DNA from: Pseudoalteromonas sp. R3 | Lineage (GTDB): Bacteria; Pseudomonadota; Gammaproteobacteria; Enterobacterales; Alteromonadaceae | Assembly (NCBI RefSeq): GCF_004014715.1 | Contig: NZ_CP034835.1 | Coordinates: 3,968,001-4,032,000 of the forward strand | Length of the DNA stretch: 64,000 bases | Reading direction: 5' to 3' | Shown: positions 19,443 to 30,723 of the stretch, one piece after another | How positions within the stretch are numbered: the stretch's first letter is position 1 | How the letters are laid out: each line of letters begins with the position of its first letter | Program-made: the position numbers and the translations under genes | Notes under the pieces: generated by a model | Seen by the model: the letters and a program-made list of their open reading frames with translations, nothing else | What the model was told of the DNA's origin: nothing | The model's database searches: none

Positions 19443-20366
19443 TCAGGCAGTGACTAAAGACGTATCTACGTCCATGCCTGGTGCTGGCATAGTCACTGGC
19501 TCATCGAATGTTGCCCATTCCCAAGCAGATTCTGACGCCATGATCTCACGCAGTAGCTTATTGTTAAGGCCATGACCTGATTTGAAACACGTGATCTTAC
19601 CCAGAATATTGTGCCCTGCCATAAACATGTCACCCACACAATCCAGGATCTTATGCTTCACAAACTCATCTTTATAGCGCAACCCGTTCGGGTTCAAAAC
19701 CTTGAACTCGTCCAAAACAACAGCATTATCCATACTGCCACCCAGAGCAAGATTGTTTGCATGCATATACTCGATGTCTTTCATGAAACCGAATGTACGC
19801 GCGCGGCTGATCTCTTCTGTAAAGCTCTGTGCGGTAATGTCCAGGCCAATACGCTGACGACTGGCGTTAATTGCCGGATGGTTGAACGCAATCTCAAAGT
19901 CGATGTGGAAACCGTCATAAGGCTCAATTTCAGCCCATTTGTCGCCGTCTTCCACACGCACTTTTTCTTTGATGCGAATAAAGCGCTTTGCCTGATTCTG
20001 CTCTGCAATACCGCCTTTTTGCAGCAAGTAGATGAAAGGTAATGCACTACCGTCCATAATCGGTACTTCTGCACTATCCAGCTCAACGATTAGGTTATCA
20101 ATACCCAGTGCCGCAACGGCCGCAATTAAATGCTCCGTTGTTGACAGACGAACACCATCTTTATTGGTCAAACAAGTACACAATTGCGTGTCGCCCACAG
20201 CTTCGGGGGTTGTTTCAAAATCGACAACCGGGTCGAGATCTACGCGACGAAATACGATCCCCGTATTTACGCTCGCAGGTCGGAGAGTGATCGTGACCTT
20301 TTCACCTTTGTGTAATCCTACACCTGTGGCTTTAACGACTTCAGCAATCGTTCGTTGTTTTATCAT
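19443..20366 (-). CDS. lpxC: UDP-3-O-acyl-N-acetylglucosamine deacetylase LpxC
   Basis: A 307-residue zinc amidase catalysing the committed step of lipid A synthesis. Conserved features include the TTEHLIAA motif near 75-82 (first zinc histidine), the [16 protein letters not shown] insert, [15 protein letters not shown] (about 237-251) with the second histidine and the aspartate ligand, and the general base in [12 protein letters not shown]. It follows ftsZ by 95 bp, the standard end of the dcw region, and ends at the shared terminator with dciA. Confidence 0.97.
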   Translation of the reverse strand: MIKQRTIAEVVKATGVGLHKGEKVTITLRPASVNTGIVFRRVDLDPVVDFETTPEAVGDTQLCTCLTNKDGVRLSTTEHLIAAVAALGIDNLIVELDSAEVPIMDGSALPFIYLLQKGGIAEQNQAKRFIRIKEKVRVEDGDKWAEIEPYDGFHIDFEIAFNHPAINASRQRIGLDITAQSFTEEISRARTFGFMKDIEYMHANNLALGGSMDNAVVLDEFKVLNPNGLRYKDEFVKHKILDCVGDMFMAGHNILGKITCFKSGHGLNNKLLREIMASESAWEWATFDEPVTMPAPGMDVDTSLVTA

Positions 20367-20461
20367 AGGTTCGTCCGCTTCTGACTGGTTAATGACTAAT
20401 TAGACCGCGAATTCTACCATAGATAGAAGGCGCTGCCAATCGTTTGTTTTTTAACCTGACG

Positions 20462-21682
20462 TTAATCAGATTGTTTGCGCAAAAACGCAGGGATATCAAA
20501 GTAATCCCCTTTTTCCTTACCACTTGAGCTATTCGACGACGCAGGTGTACTCGCCGGCTTAGGCTCTGACGTTGTGACGCTGTTTTGCTCAGGTTCACTA
20601 CTTTCACCTGTGGTTTGCGTAAAGCTAGGGACAAACATATTCTGCCCTTTACCACCTTCGCTGTCAGAACCGACCGCCCTTTTGAGGCCATTGTCAACAA
20701 TGCCAAATTGAGGTCTACGCTCGCCACCAAGGCCAGTTGCGACCACAGTCACACGCAGCTCTTCACTCATCTCTGGGTCGATAACAGCACCAACCACCAC
20801 AGTTGCATTTTCAGACGCCAATGCTTTCACATGGTTCCCCACAATCTCAAACTCTTCAATTGTGATGTCCATGCCAGCCGTAATGTTAACCAAAATACCT
20901 TTAGCACCAGTTAAATCAACATCTTCAAGCAATGGGCTGGAAATCGCAGCTTCTGCCGCTTCCTGTGCCCGATCTGGACCACTGGCCGCCGCTGTGCCCA
21001 TCATTGCCGTACCCATCGCCGACATAACAGTGCGCACATCCGCAAAGTCTACATTGATCAAACCAGAACGCGTGATCAATTCGGCAATACCCTGTACCGC
21101 GCCGTACAATACGTCGTTTGCTTTAGCGAAGGCATCTAATAATGTAGTACCTTTACCTAAAACTTTAAGTAACTTGTTGTTAGGAATTGTGATAAGAGAA
21201 TCTACAATTTCTGACAACTCGCCAATTCCCTGATCGGCTGCTGCCATACGCTTTTTGCCTTCCAAATCGAAAGGACGCGTCACCACTGCTACAGTCAGGA
21301 TGCCTAACTCTTTGGCTACACGCGCAACAACTGGCGCCGCACCTGTGCCTGTTCCACCACCCATACCGGCAGCGATAAACACCATGTCTGCCCCTTCAAG
21401 GCTAGCTTTGATGGCATCGACATCTTCTTCTGCTGCGCTACGACCAACTTCCGGGTTTGCACCGGCGCCTAACCCTTGAGTGATCTGCGTACCCAGCTGT
21501 ACAGTGACATCGGCTGAGGACTTGCGCAATGCCTGCGCATCGGTGTTCGCTACGATGAAGCGAACGCCTTCAATTTCCTGCTTTACCATATGCTCTACAG
21601 CGTTACCACCGCCGCCACCGACGCCGATGACTTTAATAACGGCTTCTTCACCGTGTTGTTCCATAATATCAAACATCTTCAC
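20462..21682 (-). CDS. ftsZ: Cell division protein FtsZ
   Basis: A 406-residue tubulin-like GTPase that forms the Z ring. The tubulin signature GGGTGTG is at 108-114, and the T7 synergy and Rossmann elements ([17 protein letters not shown]) are intact. A 60-residue Ser/Thr/Pro/Glu-rich linker leads to the C-terminal peptide [12 protein letters not shown], which binds FtsA and ZipA. The start could be at 21682 or at the next Met two codons later (MFDIME), the usual beginning. It lies 14 bp after ftsA. Confidence 0.98.
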   Translation of the reverse strand: MKMFDIMEQHGEEAVIKVIGVGGGGGNAVEHMVKQEIEGVRFIVANTDAQALRKSSADVTVQLGTQITQGLGAGANPEVGRSAAEEDVDAIKASLEGADMVFIAAGMGGGTGTGAAPVVARVAKELGILTVAVVTRPFDLEGKKRMAAADQGIGELSEIVDSLITIPNNKLLKVLGKGTTLLDAFAKANDVLYGAVQGIAELITRSGLINVDFADVRTVMSAMGTAMMGTAAASGPDRAQEAAEAAISSPLLEDVDLTGAKGILVNITAGMDITIEEFEIVGNHVKALASENATVVVGAVIDPEMSEELRVTVVATGLGGERRPQFGIVDNGLKRAVGSDSEGGKGQNMFVPSFTQTTGESSEPEQNSVTTSEPKPASTPASSNSSSGKEKGDYFDIPAFLRKQSD

Positions 21683-21696
21683 TCTCCGACTTGAGC

Positions 21697-22932
21697 TTAA
21701 AACTCACCTTGGAACCATTTAGTGATCCGGTTCCACCAACCATCTTCGGCATCCGCTTTCGTCCTGTGTGCATTTTTGACTTGCAGCGTTCGGCCGTATT
21801 GTAACAAACCTACCGCTGTTGCGTATGCCGGATCATCAACATAATCGGTTAACCCTGTTATCCCTACAGGCTTACCAACACGAACGGGCATCTGAAAAAT
21901 GTCTTCCGCCACTTCCAGTGCACCTTTCATTTTCGCACTGCCGCCGGTAAGTACAATCCCCGCGGCAATTTGATCTTCAAATCCAGACCGACGTATCTCT
22001 TCAAGTACGAGCTCAAACAGTTCTCTAAATCTGGGCTCAACAACCTCAGATAAGGTGTGTCGAGACATAATCCGCGCAGGTCTTCCTCCTACGCTGGGTA
22101 CTTCAATCGTTTCTTCGTTGCTGGCCATCTGGCTGCTCGCATAGGCATATTGTACCTTTAGCGATTCAGCGTGAGAAATAGGGGTGCGGAAAATTTTTGC
22201 AATATCCCCAGTTACCTGATTGCCAGCAACCGGAATAACGGCGGTATGGCGCAATGCACCATTGACGTAGATGGCAATGTCCATGGTACCACCACCAATA
22301 TCAACAACCGCCACGCCCAGCTCTTTTTCGTCTTCAGTCAACACTGAATAACAAGAGGCCAGAGCCGTAAAGGTCAACTGATCGACCTGTAACCCACAAC
22401 GCTCAACACACTTTTCGATGTTTTTCGCCATGTCGTTTGAACAGGTAATGATATGCGCCTTGGCTTCCATTCGCACACCGCTCATTCCCAGTGGATTCTT
22501 AATGCCTTCTTGCATATCCACGCTATATTCCTGGGGCAGCGAATGCAGCATTTTACGCTCTGCTGACATTGGTACCGAGCGTGCGATATGGATCACATTG
22601 GCAATGTCATCATCTGTGATCTCTGCATTATTATTAATCGCAACAACGCCGCTTTCATTCTGACACTGAATGTGCTTACCAGAAATACCGAGATACACGG
22701 AGCTGATCCGGCAATCCGCCATCAGCTCAGCTTCGTCAACAGCACGCTTGATAGAATCAGACACCAGATTGAGGTCGTTGACACCTCCTTTATCCATACC
22801 ATGGGCAACCTGATTTCCGACCCCCACGATGCTCAGCTGGTTGTCTGCGGTGATCTCCCCAACCGTTGCAACCACTTTAGAAGTGCCCACATCCAGTCCA
22901 ATCACTAAGTTTCTCTCTGCTGACTTGGTCAT
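21697..22932 (-). CDS. ftsA: Cell division protein FtsA
   Basis: A 411-residue actin-like ATPase that tethers FtsZ to the membrane. It starts with the phosphate-1 loop [13 protein letters not shown], carries the phosphate-2 motif [14 protein letters not shown] (about 207-220) and the adenosine motif [13 protein letters not shown]. The C-terminal amphipathic membrane helix is [13 protein letters not shown]. It overlaps ftsQ by four bases (ATGA), as in most dcw clusters. Confidence 0.98.
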   Translation of the reverse strand: MTKSAERNLVIGLDVGTSKVVATVGEITADNQLSIVGVGNQVAHGMDKGGVNDLNLVSDSIKRAVDEAELMADCRISSVYLGISGKHIQCQNESGVVAINNNAEITDDDIANVIHIARSVPMSAERKMLHSLPQEYSVDMQEGIKNPLGMSGVRMEAKAHIITCSNDMAKNIEKCVERCGLQVDQLTFTALASCYSVLTEDEKELGVAVVDIGGGTMDIAIYVNGALRHTAVIPVAGNQVTGDIAKIFRTPISHAESLKVQYAYASSQMASNEETIEVPSVGGRPARIMSRHTLSEVVEPRFRELFELVLEEIRRSGFEDQIAAGIVLTGGSAKMKGALEVAEDIFQMPVRVGKPVGITGLTDYVDDPAYATAVGLLQYGRTLQVKNAHRTKADAEDGWWNRITKWFQGEF

Positions 22933-23708
22933 GCTTTACTCTTATCTTTATTGTCTTCGTTCTGGCTGAACTTCCAGCTAACCGCCAGTCCCGTATCATA
23001 CCTCAGGTCAATCGCATCTACCTGAGCGCCCTCAGGCTTTTCCAGCCTTGGGTAAACATCTATAAACCTCTGAACACGCTGTGCTTTATCTTCACGGCCC
23101 AGATTAAGTCGAATGCCGTTGTCCAGCCATAACTGCCAGGCAAATCGCTCTGAAAGTGCCAGACTGACCAGATTAAACCGATTTACAGCCAGCATTTCTT
23201 TTAATTGTACAAACGTCTGCCAGGCTTCTACTTCACTGCCTTCGGGGCCGTATAGCTCTGGTAGCGTCTCTGGCAGTCGAGTGCTGTTGGCCTGAAACAC
23301 ACCGCCAGCACTATTTAACAACAGGTCACTATTCCAATAAGCAACCGGTTTATGTTCAACCACATATACCTGCAAGGCATCTGGCCATTGCTTCCTGACC
23401 GAGACGGTCGCCACCCAAGGCAAAGCTTGTACCTGATCGTGTACTGCCTTTACATCGAGTTCAAAGAAACTCGATAGATCCGCTTTTCGGATCGCTGCCA
23501 CAATGTCTCTTTCCGCCGTGTAATAGGGCTGCCCAAGTACCGTCAGGGTCTTGATTTGGGTATCTCTGTGTTGAGTCAACCAGTCACGAGCCCACAAGCC
23601 AGTTTGCACCAGACCAATTAGCACAATCAGGAAAAAACCCACACCAAAAACCAATGACCAGTTGACACTGTGTTTTAGAGCAGCGATTTTTCCCAAAAGA
23701 GCACGCAT
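22929..23708 (-). CDS. ftsQ: Cell division protein FtsQ
   Basis: A 259-residue bitopic membrane protein: short cytoplasmic N-terminus, one transmembrane helix at about 18-38 (LVFGVGFFLIVLIGLVQTGLW), POTRA domain (IKTLTVLGQPYYTAERDI..., about 50-120) and beta domain with DLRYDTGLAVSW near the end. FtsQ joins the FtsB-FtsL pair to the divisome. It lies one base after ddl and overlaps ftsA. Confidence 0.95.
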   Translation of the reverse strand: MRALLGKIAALKHSVNWSLVFGVGFFLIVLIGLVQTGLWARDWLTQHRDTQIKTLTVLGQPYYTAERDIVAAIRKADLSSFFELDVKAVHDQVQALPWVATVSVRKQWPDALQVYVVEHKPVAYWNSDLLLNSAGGVFQANSTRLPETLPELYGPEGSEVEAWQTFVQLKEMLAVNRFNLVSLALSERFAWQLWLDNGIRLNLGREDKAQRVQRFIDVYPRLEKPEGAQVDAIDLRYDTGLAVSWKFSQNEDNKDKSKA

Positions 23709-23709
23709 A

Positions 23710-24618
23710 TTAAAGGGTTTGCTCCAAAATGCGAATAACTAATTGCTTAAATGACAACCCATTTTGCTTTGCAGCCATAGGGACCAAAGATTTTTCCGTC
23801 ATTCCCGGTACCGTATTCACTTCCAGCAGATAAAACTGACCATTGCCATCTTGCATGGCATCTACCCGACCCCAGCCTGTTGCGCCAACCAGCTCAAATG
23901 CATGTTTGGCCATCACCTGCAACTGCTCGGTATGCGCCGCACTGATATCTGCCGGACAATAGTATTCTGTGCTATTGGCCTGATACTTTGCCTGATAATC
24001 ATAAAATCCCCGAGGTGTGCGCATTTCAATTACAGGGAGTGCCTCTTCTGCAAGCATAGCAACGGTAAACTCTCTGCCTTCAATCCACTGCTCAACAAGC
24101 ACTTCATCATCATATTTAAATGCTTCATTAAGTGCATCCTGCAGCTCCTGCGCCGACGTCGCCTGAGTCATACCAATACTGGAGCCCTCGTGACTTGGCT
24201 TAACCATAACTTTGCCAAATTCAGCCATGAGTACGCAGGTATCGATATCCTGAGATGCTTTGACCACACAGTAGCGCGCCGTACTCAACTTGGCAGATTC
24301 AAACAATTGTTTGCAACGGATCTTATCCATCGCCAGGGCACTACCAAGCACACCACTACCAGTGTAAGGTAACCCCATAAATTCAAGTGCACCTTGCACT
24401 GTACCATCTTCACCACCTCGGCCATGCAAAGCGATAAATACCCTGTCAACCTTGAGACTTTTCAACTCCCACAGGTTGCGCTCAGCAGGGTCAAATGGCA
24501 CGACTTCTACCCCAGCCTCTTCAAGCGCATTGATAATTGCCTGACCAGACTTCAGCGATACTTCGCGCTCGGCTGAGTGCCCCCCCAGCAGTACAGCAAC
24601 TTTGCCAAACTCACTCAT
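23710..24618 (-). CDS. ddlB: D-alanine--D-alanine ligase (DdlB)
   Basis: A 302-residue ATP-grasp enzyme making D-Ala-D-Ala for peptidoglycan. Signatures are [17 protein letters not shown] (residues 9-25), [19 protein letters not shown] (60-78), [15 protein letters not shown], the grasp-loop [11 protein letters not shown] and [17 protein letters not shown] with metal-binding Asn and Glu. It overlaps the end of murC by four bases. Confidence 0.96.
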   Translation of the reverse strand: MSEFGKVAVLLGGHSAEREVSLKSGQAIINALEEAGVEVVPFDPAERNLWELKSLKVDRVFIALHGRGGEDGTVQGALEFMGLPYTGSGVLGSALAMDKIRCKQLFESAKLSTARYCVVKASQDIDTCVLMAEFGKVMVKPSHEGSSIGMTQATSAQELQDALNEAFKYDDEVLVEQWIEGREFTVAMLAEEALPVIEMRTPRGFYDYQAKYQANSTEYYCPADISAAHTEQLQVMAKHAFELVGATGWGRVDAMQDGNGQFYLLEVNTVPGMTEKSLVPMAAKQNGLSFKQLVIRILEQTL

Positions 24619-26084
24619 AATGCACCTTGTTTTAATTTTTCGACCGACAACTCTGTCGCTGCCAGTTGCTTGACGATTTGCCCAATGTTGCCGGCTCCCT
24701 GAGTGATCACCAGATCATTGTCACGCAATACATCCGCCAGTACGGCCTGCAAATCCTGACCATCTGCGACATGAATTGGTTCAACACCACGCTGACGCAG
24801 GCTGCGGCAAAGGCTCTTGCTGTCAGCTCCGACGATAGGGTTTTCACCCGCACTATATACATCTAATAACAACAATTGATCGACTTCACTGAGGACTTTC
24901 ACAAAGTCCTCATAGAGATCACGGGTACGGGTATAGCGATGTGGCTGGTAAAGCATAACCAAACGTTTATCAGGCCACCCGGCTCGCGCCGCACGGATAG
25001 TTACAGCCACTTCCGAAGGATGATGGCCATAATCATCAACCAACATGACTTCACCACGCTCATTTTGGAAACAACCATAGTGCTGAAAGCGACGCCCAAT
25101 TCCTGCAAATTTTTCCAGCGCCGCTAAAATAGCGTCGTTACCTATGTCATGGTCTTTCGCCACGGCTATAGCCGCGGTCGCATTGAGTGCGTTGTGCTTG
25201 CCAGGCATGCTGAGTGTTACTTCTAGCTGTTCGCCAGATTTATGCACCACTTTAAATCGGCTCTGGCTCTGCGTTTGTTCAAAATCTACCATGCGGTAAT
25301 CCGCTTCAGGGTTTTCCCCGTACGTGATAGCAGGGCGAGCAAAGCGAGGTATCAGTTCTTTTGCCACATCAGAGTCGGTACACACCACAGCTAAACCATA
25401 GAAAGGCAGGTTATGGATAAACTCAACATAAGTGTCTTTCATCTTTTCAAAGTCGCCGTCATAGGTGTCCATATGATCGGCTTCAATATTTGTTATCACC
25501 GAGACCATCGGCTGCAAATGTAAAAATGAAGCATCACTTTCGTCTGCTTCTGCAATCAGATAATCGCTACTCCCCACCTTGGCATTACTGCCCGCACTGT
25601 TTAGCAAACCACCAATAATAAAAGTTGGGTCTAATCTCGCCTCGGCAAAAATACTGGCGATCAAGCTGGTTGTCGTGGTTTTACCATGAGTTCCGGCCAC
25701 TGCGATACCATGACGAAAACGCATTAGTTCAGCCAACATCTCGGCGCGTCTGACGACAGGTACCCGAGCACGTTTCGCTGCCACAATCTCTGGATTGCTG
25801 GTATCAATGGCACTGGAAACCACGACTACATCGGCATCTTTAATATTATTTTCATCATGGCCAATGAACACCTCAGCCCCTGCGCGGATAAGACGTTCCG
25901 TCATCGCATTCTGAGCAATGTCAGAGCCAGTAATTCGGTACCCTTCAAAAGCCAGCACCTCTGCAATACCGCCCATACCAGCACCACCTATGCCAATGAA
26001 GTGGATGGTATTTATGCGTCTCATGGCTCTGCGTCTATTTATTTCTTTCACTGTTTTCTCTTTTAATTCGTTACTTCTTCGCAT
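24615..26084 (-). CDS. murC: UDP-N-acetylmuramate--L-alanine ligase
   Basis: A 489-residue Mur ligase adding L-Ala to UDP-MurNAc. It shows [19 protein letters not shown] at the UDP-binding domain, the P-loop [10 protein letters not shown] (about 130-139), [35 protein letters not shown] and [10 protein letters not shown]. The first 20 residues are basic and E. coli MurC has a comparable leader. An alternative start is the Met at 26024 (MRRINTIHF). With the first start it overlaps murG by 22 bp. Confidence 0.96.
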   Translation of the reverse strand: MRRSNELKEKTVKEINRRRAMRRINTIHFIGIGGAGMGGIAEVLAFEGYRITGSDIAQNAMTERLIRAGAEVFIGHDENNIKDADVVVVSSAIDTSNPEIVAAKRARVPVVRRAEMLAELMRFRHGIAVAGTHGKTTTTSLIASIFAEARLDPTFIIGGLLNSAGSNAKVGSSDYLIAEADESDASFLHLQPMVSVITNIEADHMDTYDGDFEKMKDTYVEFIHNLPFYGLAVVCTDSDVAKELIPRFARPAITYGENPEADYRMVDFEQTQSQSRFKVVHKSGEQLEVTLSMPGKHNALNATAAIAVAKDHDIGNDAILAALEKFAGIGRRFQHYGCFQNERGEVMLVDDYGHHPSEVAVTIRAARAGWPDKRLVMLYQPHRYTRTRDLYEDFVKVLSEVDQLLLLDVYSAGENPIVGADSKSLCRSLRQRGVEPIHVADGQDLQAVLADVLRDNDLVITQGAGNIGQIVKQLAATELSVEKLKQGAL

Positions 26085-27127
26085 ATGACTGCCACTGACT
26101 GAGTTGCTGACAGCTGCGCACAGGCTTTAGCTTTATTTGCTTTGTCCCAGATTAATGCCTGATCGCGACAGTACGGGAGTAAAGTGTCACACAAATGCTG
26201 CGCAGATAAGTCCGACTGGGGAACCAACAGCGCCGCCGACTCATCCACTAAAAATCGCGCATTAGCAGTCTGATGGTCGTCTACCGCATGAGGTAAAGGC
26301 ACAAAGATGGCCATCTTACCTGCCGCGGCAATCTCACTTACAGTCAGCGCCCCTGCACGACAAATCACCACATCAGCCCAGTCGTAGGCCTTATCCATAT
26401 CATCGATAAATTCCGCCACATTGGCCTGTAAATCGTAGCGCTGATAGTCTGCCTCAAGGCCGACATGGTTACCTTTACCACTTTGATGCCAAATCCGGAT
26501 ATCACCGGAAGTCGCCTTGCGCAGGAGTGCCATGGCTTCAGGCACAGTGTCATTGAGCACTTTCGCCCCCAGCGAACCACCAACAACCAGCACATTGATC
26601 GAGGTACCCGGCTGTTTCGGCTTGAGCTGTGCCACACTTGCACGCACCGGGTTACCGACAACATCATGGTCACACTCGGCAAAAGCCTGCGGGAATGCCG
26701 CTAATACTCTGTTAGCAATCCGAGCAAGTAGTTTATTACTCAATCCAGCCACGGCATTTTGTTCATGAATTACCAGCGGCACTCCAGCTAATTTTGCTGC
26801 CAGCCCTACCGGACCTGTAACATATCCTCCCATGGCGAGGACCACATCCGGGCGTCGGTTACGAATGATAGCTTTGGCAGCAAAGATGGCTTTTATCACC
26901 ATCCAGGGTGCCGCCAGCAATCGCTTAAATCCATTGCCACGCACCCCTTTTACTTCTATAAAATCGATTTCAATGTCATGCGCAGGCACAACTTGCGCTT
27001 CCATTCTGTCAGCAGTGCCCACCCATGATATCAGCCAACCCTGAGCTGCTAACGCTTTAGCCACTGCAATACCCGGAAAGATATGACCGCCCGTTCCACC
27101 GGCGACGACAAGTAACCGTTTGGTCAT
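26063..27127 (-). CDS. murG: UDP-GlcNAc:lipid I GlcNAc-transferase MurG
   Basis: A 354-residue GT-B glycosyltransferase on the inner face of the cytoplasmic membrane that converts lipid I to lipid II. Glycine-rich loops [19 protein letters not shown] (residues 7-25) and GGYVTGP (about 100) are present, as are [15 protein letters not shown] and the donor-site [26 protein letters not shown]. It overlaps ftsW by four bases, implying translational coupling. Confidence 0.97.
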   Translation of the reverse strand: MTKRLLVVAGGTGGHIFPGIAVAKALAAQGWLISWVGTADRMEAQVVPAHDIEIDFIEVKGVRGNGFKRLLAAPWMVIKAIFAAKAIIRNRRPDVVLAMGGYVTGPVGLAAKLAGVPLVIHEQNAVAGLSNKLLARIANRVLAAFPQAFAECDHDVVGNPVRASVAQLKPKQPGTSINVLVVGGSLGAKVLNDTVPEAMALLRKATSGDIRIWHQSGKGNHVGLEADYQRYDLQANVAEFIDDMDKAYDWADVVICRAGALTVSEIAAAGKMAIFVPLPHAVDDHQTANARFLVDESAALLVPQSDLSAQHLCDTLLPYCRDQALIWDKANKAKACAQLSATQSVAVICEEVTN

Positions 27128-28299
27128 TTTTTACCTCCACGGGAAGTGGCCTGTCGCGTCGACAGTTTGGTTTCAAAATCAATGCGCTGCAATAAACCTG
27201 CGGCGATCGTCATAATCAATAAGCTAGAACCGCCATAGGATATGAAAGGTAACGTTAATCCTTTGGTGGGTAGCATTCCTGCACTCGCCCCAACATTCAC
27301 TACAGTTTGAAAGGCAAACCAGATACCTATGCCCAGCGCCAGATAACCTTCGTATTCTTTGCCCGCTTTCAACGCTTTTTGTCCGATAAGCAACGCTCTG
27401 AACACCAATGTTGCAAGCGTCATCAATACACAAATCACACCAATAAAACCAAGTTCTTCAGCTACAACCGCGAAGATAAAGTCATTATGGGCCTCAGGTA
27501 AATACTGTAACTTTTGTACACTATTACCCAGTCCCTGGCCGAGCCAGCCCCCCTGACCATATGCCATCAGCGACTGGACCAACTGATATCCTTTACCGAA
27601 AGGATCTTCCCAGGGCTCCAGAAAACCAACTACCCGAGCCATTCGATAAGGCTCAAAAATAATCAACATCACAACCAGCAAAACCCCGGTCAGCATCAGA
27701 GCAAAAAACTGCCAGAGTTTTGCTCCTGCCAAAAATAGCAAACCGACCGTTGTAACAAACATCACCACCACGGTACCTAGGTCCGGCTGCATCAGAATTA
27801 AAAATGCGTAGACCGCAAATACAATAATAGGTTTTGCAAACCCTTTAAGGTTTTCCTGCACTTCGTCGCGCTTGCGCACCAGATAACCGGCAATGTAGCT
27901 AAAGAAGAAGAGTTTCGCAGCTTCAGCCACCTGGAAACCTATCGGCCCAACGGGCAACCAGCGTTTTGAACCATTTACTTCACGCCCGACAACCAGTACA
28001 ACAGCCAGTAACACCAGCCCCAGCAACAGCAGGTAGGGATTGAAGCGCTTCCACCAGGTCATCGGCACTGTGGTACTGAGCCAGAACAACACCAATGCCA
28101 TTACCAGGAACATGCCATGGCGCGTCACTATGTGATACGGGTTATCGTACAAGCGTTCTGCTACAGGCATAGAAGCACTGGTCACCATCACAAAGCCAAT
28201 TCCGACCAGACATAACATGGCATACAGCAGCGGAACGTCGAACAACGAATCCGAAGGGGTCGGGGTAAAAGAGCGCCGCAGAGCGGTCATACTCAGCAT
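27124..28299 (-). CDS. ftsW: Peptidoglycan glycosyltransferase FtsW
   Basis: A 391-residue SEDS protein with about ten transmembrane helices, the septal glycan polymerase that works with FtsI. Conserved segments are GREVNGSKRWLPVGPIGFQVAEAAK, the QPDLGTVVV stretch, EAHNDFIFAVVAEELGFIG and the C-terminal LPTKGLTLPFISYGGSSLL. It overlaps murD by seven bases. Confidence 0.97.
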   Translation of the reverse strand: MLSMTALRRSFTPTPSDSLFDVPLLYAMLCLVGIGFVMVTSASMPVAERLYDNPYHIVTRHGMFLVMALVLFWLSTTVPMTWWKRFNPYLLLLGLVLLAVVLVVGREVNGSKRWLPVGPIGFQVAEAAKLFFFSYIAGYLVRKRDEVQENLKGFAKPIIVFAVYAFLILMQPDLGTVVVMFVTTVGLLFLAGAKLWQFFALMLTGVLLVVMLIIFEPYRMARVVGFLEPWEDPFGKGYQLVQSLMAYGQGGWLGQGLGNSVQKLQYLPEAHNDFIFAVVAEELGFIGVICVLMTLATLVFRALLIGQKALKAGKEYEGYLALGIGIWFAFQTVVNVGASAGMLPTKGLTLPFISYGGSSLLIMTIAAGLLQRIDFETKLSTRQATSRGGKK

Positions 28300-29618
28300 G
28301 CTTGCCCCTCAACCAGTCGGCAGAATTCTTCGCCTCGGGCCATATAATTGGCATACATGTCAATGCTCGCACACGCAGGCGCCAGTAACACCAGGTCCCC
28401 AGGCGTGGCCTGTTGAGCTGCCAGCGCTACCGCTTCACTCAGATTGTTGACCATCTGACTTTTAGGATGCAAAGGCATGAAATCCGCGCCATCTTTACCA
28501 AAGCAAAAGATGGTTTTGCAGTAGTGTTGTAAAGGCAGCTTGAGTGGAGACAGGTCTGCGCCTTTGGCATCACCACCAACGATCAACAGGATCTGCCCCT
28601 GCTCACCGGCCAGACTTTCCAACGCTGCTACTGTCGCACCAACATTGGTTGCCTTGGAGTCATTAAAATAACGAACCCCTTTTACATCGGCAACCAACTG
28701 ACAGCGATGCGGTAACCCTTTGAATGCTCTAAATGCCCTGATGAAAGCACTCTCTGGCAAAGACAAAGGAGACAAGAGCGCCATCACAGCCAGGGCATTA
28801 AACTGATTATGTTTACCAGGCATGGCAAGCTCATCAACCGAGCACAGTTTTTTGCCATTAAGCGAAAAATAGCTCAGTCCATCCTCTTCTATTAAACAGC
28901 ATGCAGCCCCCTCAAGCGCCACACTTAATGCATTGTCGTGGGGCAGATAGGTGCGTGCATCTTCGGCGTTGTATACAAGACAGTCGACTTGCTGATAAAT
29001 GCGTAATTTTGCTTCGCAGTAGGCGGCAAAATCCGGATATCTGTCCATGTGATCTTCAGTGATGTTAAGGATCATCGCACTCATACAATGCAAACTGTGG
29101 GTGGTTTCGAGCTGAAAACTCGACAGCTCCAGCACAAATACATCAAAGTCTTGCTCCAGAAGATCCAACACAGAGGTACCAATGTTCCCTCCTAAACCAA
29201 CCTTAAGACCTGCTTGCTGACATACCTCAGCAGCCAGGCTTACAACAGTTGATTTACCGTTCGAGCCTGTCACAGCAACCACTGGCTTTTCATTCAGACG
29301 TGCAAATAACTCCACGTCACCAATAACTTCAACGCCGGCAGCGATGGCCTGAGCAACACAGGTCTCATATAAAGGTACACCCGGGCTTATCACGACCAGA
29401 TCAGTGGCACTCAGTGCCGCCTCTGCTAGGGGGCCAAACACAGCTTCGCACTCTGGCAAATTATGATTCATCCAGTCGGCCCCGGGAGGCACAGGTCGTG
29501 AGTCAACTACCTTAGGGGTAATCCCATGGCGTACTAAAAAACGAACTATGCCCAGACCAGTAACACCCAGTCCGAGCACAGTAATATGTTTATTTTTTAA
29601 GGTGTCTAAATAACCCAT
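28293..29618 (-). CDS. murD: UDP-N-acetylmuramoyl-L-alanine--D-glutamate ligase
   Basis: A 441-residue Mur ligase adding D-Glu. It has the N-terminal Rossmann VLGLGVTGLGIVRFLV, the P-loop VTGSNGKSTVVSL (about 115-127), the ELSSFQLE motif, NITEDHMDRYPDF, PGKHNQFNALA and NDSKATNVGATVAALESL. It is 22 bp from mraY and overlaps ftsW. Confidence 0.97.
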   Translation of the reverse strand: MGYLDTLKNKHITVLGLGVTGLGIVRFLVRHGITPKVVDSRPVPPGADWMNHNLPECEAVFGPLAEAALSATDLVVISPGVPLYETCVAQAIAAGVEVIGDVELFARLNEKPVVAVTGSNGKSTVVSLAAEVCQQAGLKVGLGGNIGTSVLDLLEQDFDVFVLELSSFQLETTHSLHCMSAMILNITEDHMDRYPDFAAYCEAKLRIYQQVDCLVYNAEDARTYLPHDNALSVALEGAACCLIEEDGLSYFSLNGKKLCSVDELAMPGKHNQFNALAVMALLSPLSLPESAFIRAFRAFKGLPHRCQLVADVKGVRYFNDSKATNVGATVAALESLAGEQGQILLIVGGDAKGADLSPLKLPLQHYCKTIFCFGKDGADFMPLHPKSQMVNNLSEAVALAAQQATPGDLVLLAPACASIDMYANYMARGEEFCRLVEGQAC

Positions 29619-29640
29619 ATCATGACCTTAGTGTACGGCT

Positions 29641-30723
29641 TTAGCGGATCTTTAAAGTTGCCAGTCCCGCCAGCACTAATATGATGGAAATAATCCAGAA
29701 TCGCACAATTACCCTGGGCTCCGGCCAACCTTTTAACTCATAGTGATGATGAATGGGTGCCATACGGAAAATCCGCTGACCACGCAGCTTATACGAGCCA
29801 ACCTGTAAGATCACAGATAAAGCTTCCATGACAAATACCCCACCCATAATTAGCAATACCAGCTCCTGACGCACTAAAATGGCAATGATCCCGAGCGCCC
29901 CACCGAGCGCAAGCGAACCAACATCACCCATGAAAACTTGAGCCGGATAAGTGTTAAACCACAAAAAGCCAAGGCCGGCGCCAACAATTGCCGTGCAAAC
30001 CACCACTAACTCACTCGCAGAGGCTATATGAGGAATATGGAGGTAATTTGCAAATACGGCATTTCCTGTTACGTAAGCGATAATTGCCAGTGCCGACGCC
30101 ACTAAAATGGTCGGTACTATGGCCAGGCCATCCAGTCCATCCGTCAGGTTCACGGCATTCGACGTGCCTACCAGCACAAAATAGCTCATCACCAGATAAA
30201 ACAAGCCCAGTTGAGGCAATACGTCTTTGAAAAATGGCACGACGAGCACAGTTTCCGACGGATCAGAAGAAGTGAAGTAAATAAAGGCCGCGACCGAAAT
30301 AGCAATCACTGACTGCCAAAAATATTTCCATCTGGCTATCAAGCCTTTGCTGTCTTTGCGTATTACTTTACGGTAGTCATCGACAAAACCGACAACGCCC
30401 AGCGATCCAATCACAAACAAAGTAATCCAGACATACTTATTGCCAAGATCACCCCAGAGTAAGGTGCTGGCAAAAATAGCGCCCAAGATCAACAACCCAC
30501 CCATGGTTGGGGTGCCTGACTTAGATAAGTGTGACTCAGGACCATCATCCCGAACTGTCTGGCCAATCTGCATCCGCTGTAACGCGCGGATAAGCTTTGG
30601 CCCGAAATATAAAGAGATCATTAACGCGGTCAGGATCCCCAGGATCGCACGCAGCGTCAAATAGGAGAAAACGTTAAAGCCACTGTAATATTGCGTAAGA
30701 TATTCCGCTAACCAGGCTAACAT
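29641..30723 (-). CDS. mraY: Phospho-MurNAc-pentapeptide-transferase MraY
   Basis: A 360-residue, ten-helix membrane enzyme that makes lipid I from UDP-MurNAc-pentapeptide and undecaprenyl phosphate. Family signatures: [23 protein letters not shown] (catalytic Asp pair), [32 protein letters not shown] and the MraY-specific [17 protein letters not shown]. It overlaps murF by seven bases. Confidence 0.98.
   Translation of the reverse strand: MLAWLAEYLTQYYSGFNVFSYLTLRAILGILTALMISLYFGPKLIRALQRMQIGQTVRDDGPESHLSKSGTPTMGGLLILGAIFASTLLWGDLGNKYVWITLFVIGSLGVVGFVDDYRKVIRKDSKGLIARWKYFWQSVIAISVAAFIYFTSSDPSETVLVVPFFKDVLPQLGLFYLVMSYFVLVGTSNAVNLTDGLDGLAIVPTILVASALAIIAYVTGNAVFANYLHIPHIASASELVVVCTAIVGAGLGFLWFNTYPAQVFMGDVGSLALGGALGIIAILVRQELVLLIMGGVFVMEALSVILQVGSYKLRGQRIFRMAPIHHHYELKGWPEPRVIVRFWIISIILVLAGLATLKIR

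Noticed and set aside
26063..26084. murC/murG overlap suspected as a frameshift
   Set aside because: Both proteins are full length and a later murC start at 26024 would remove the overlap; ordinary dcw packing.
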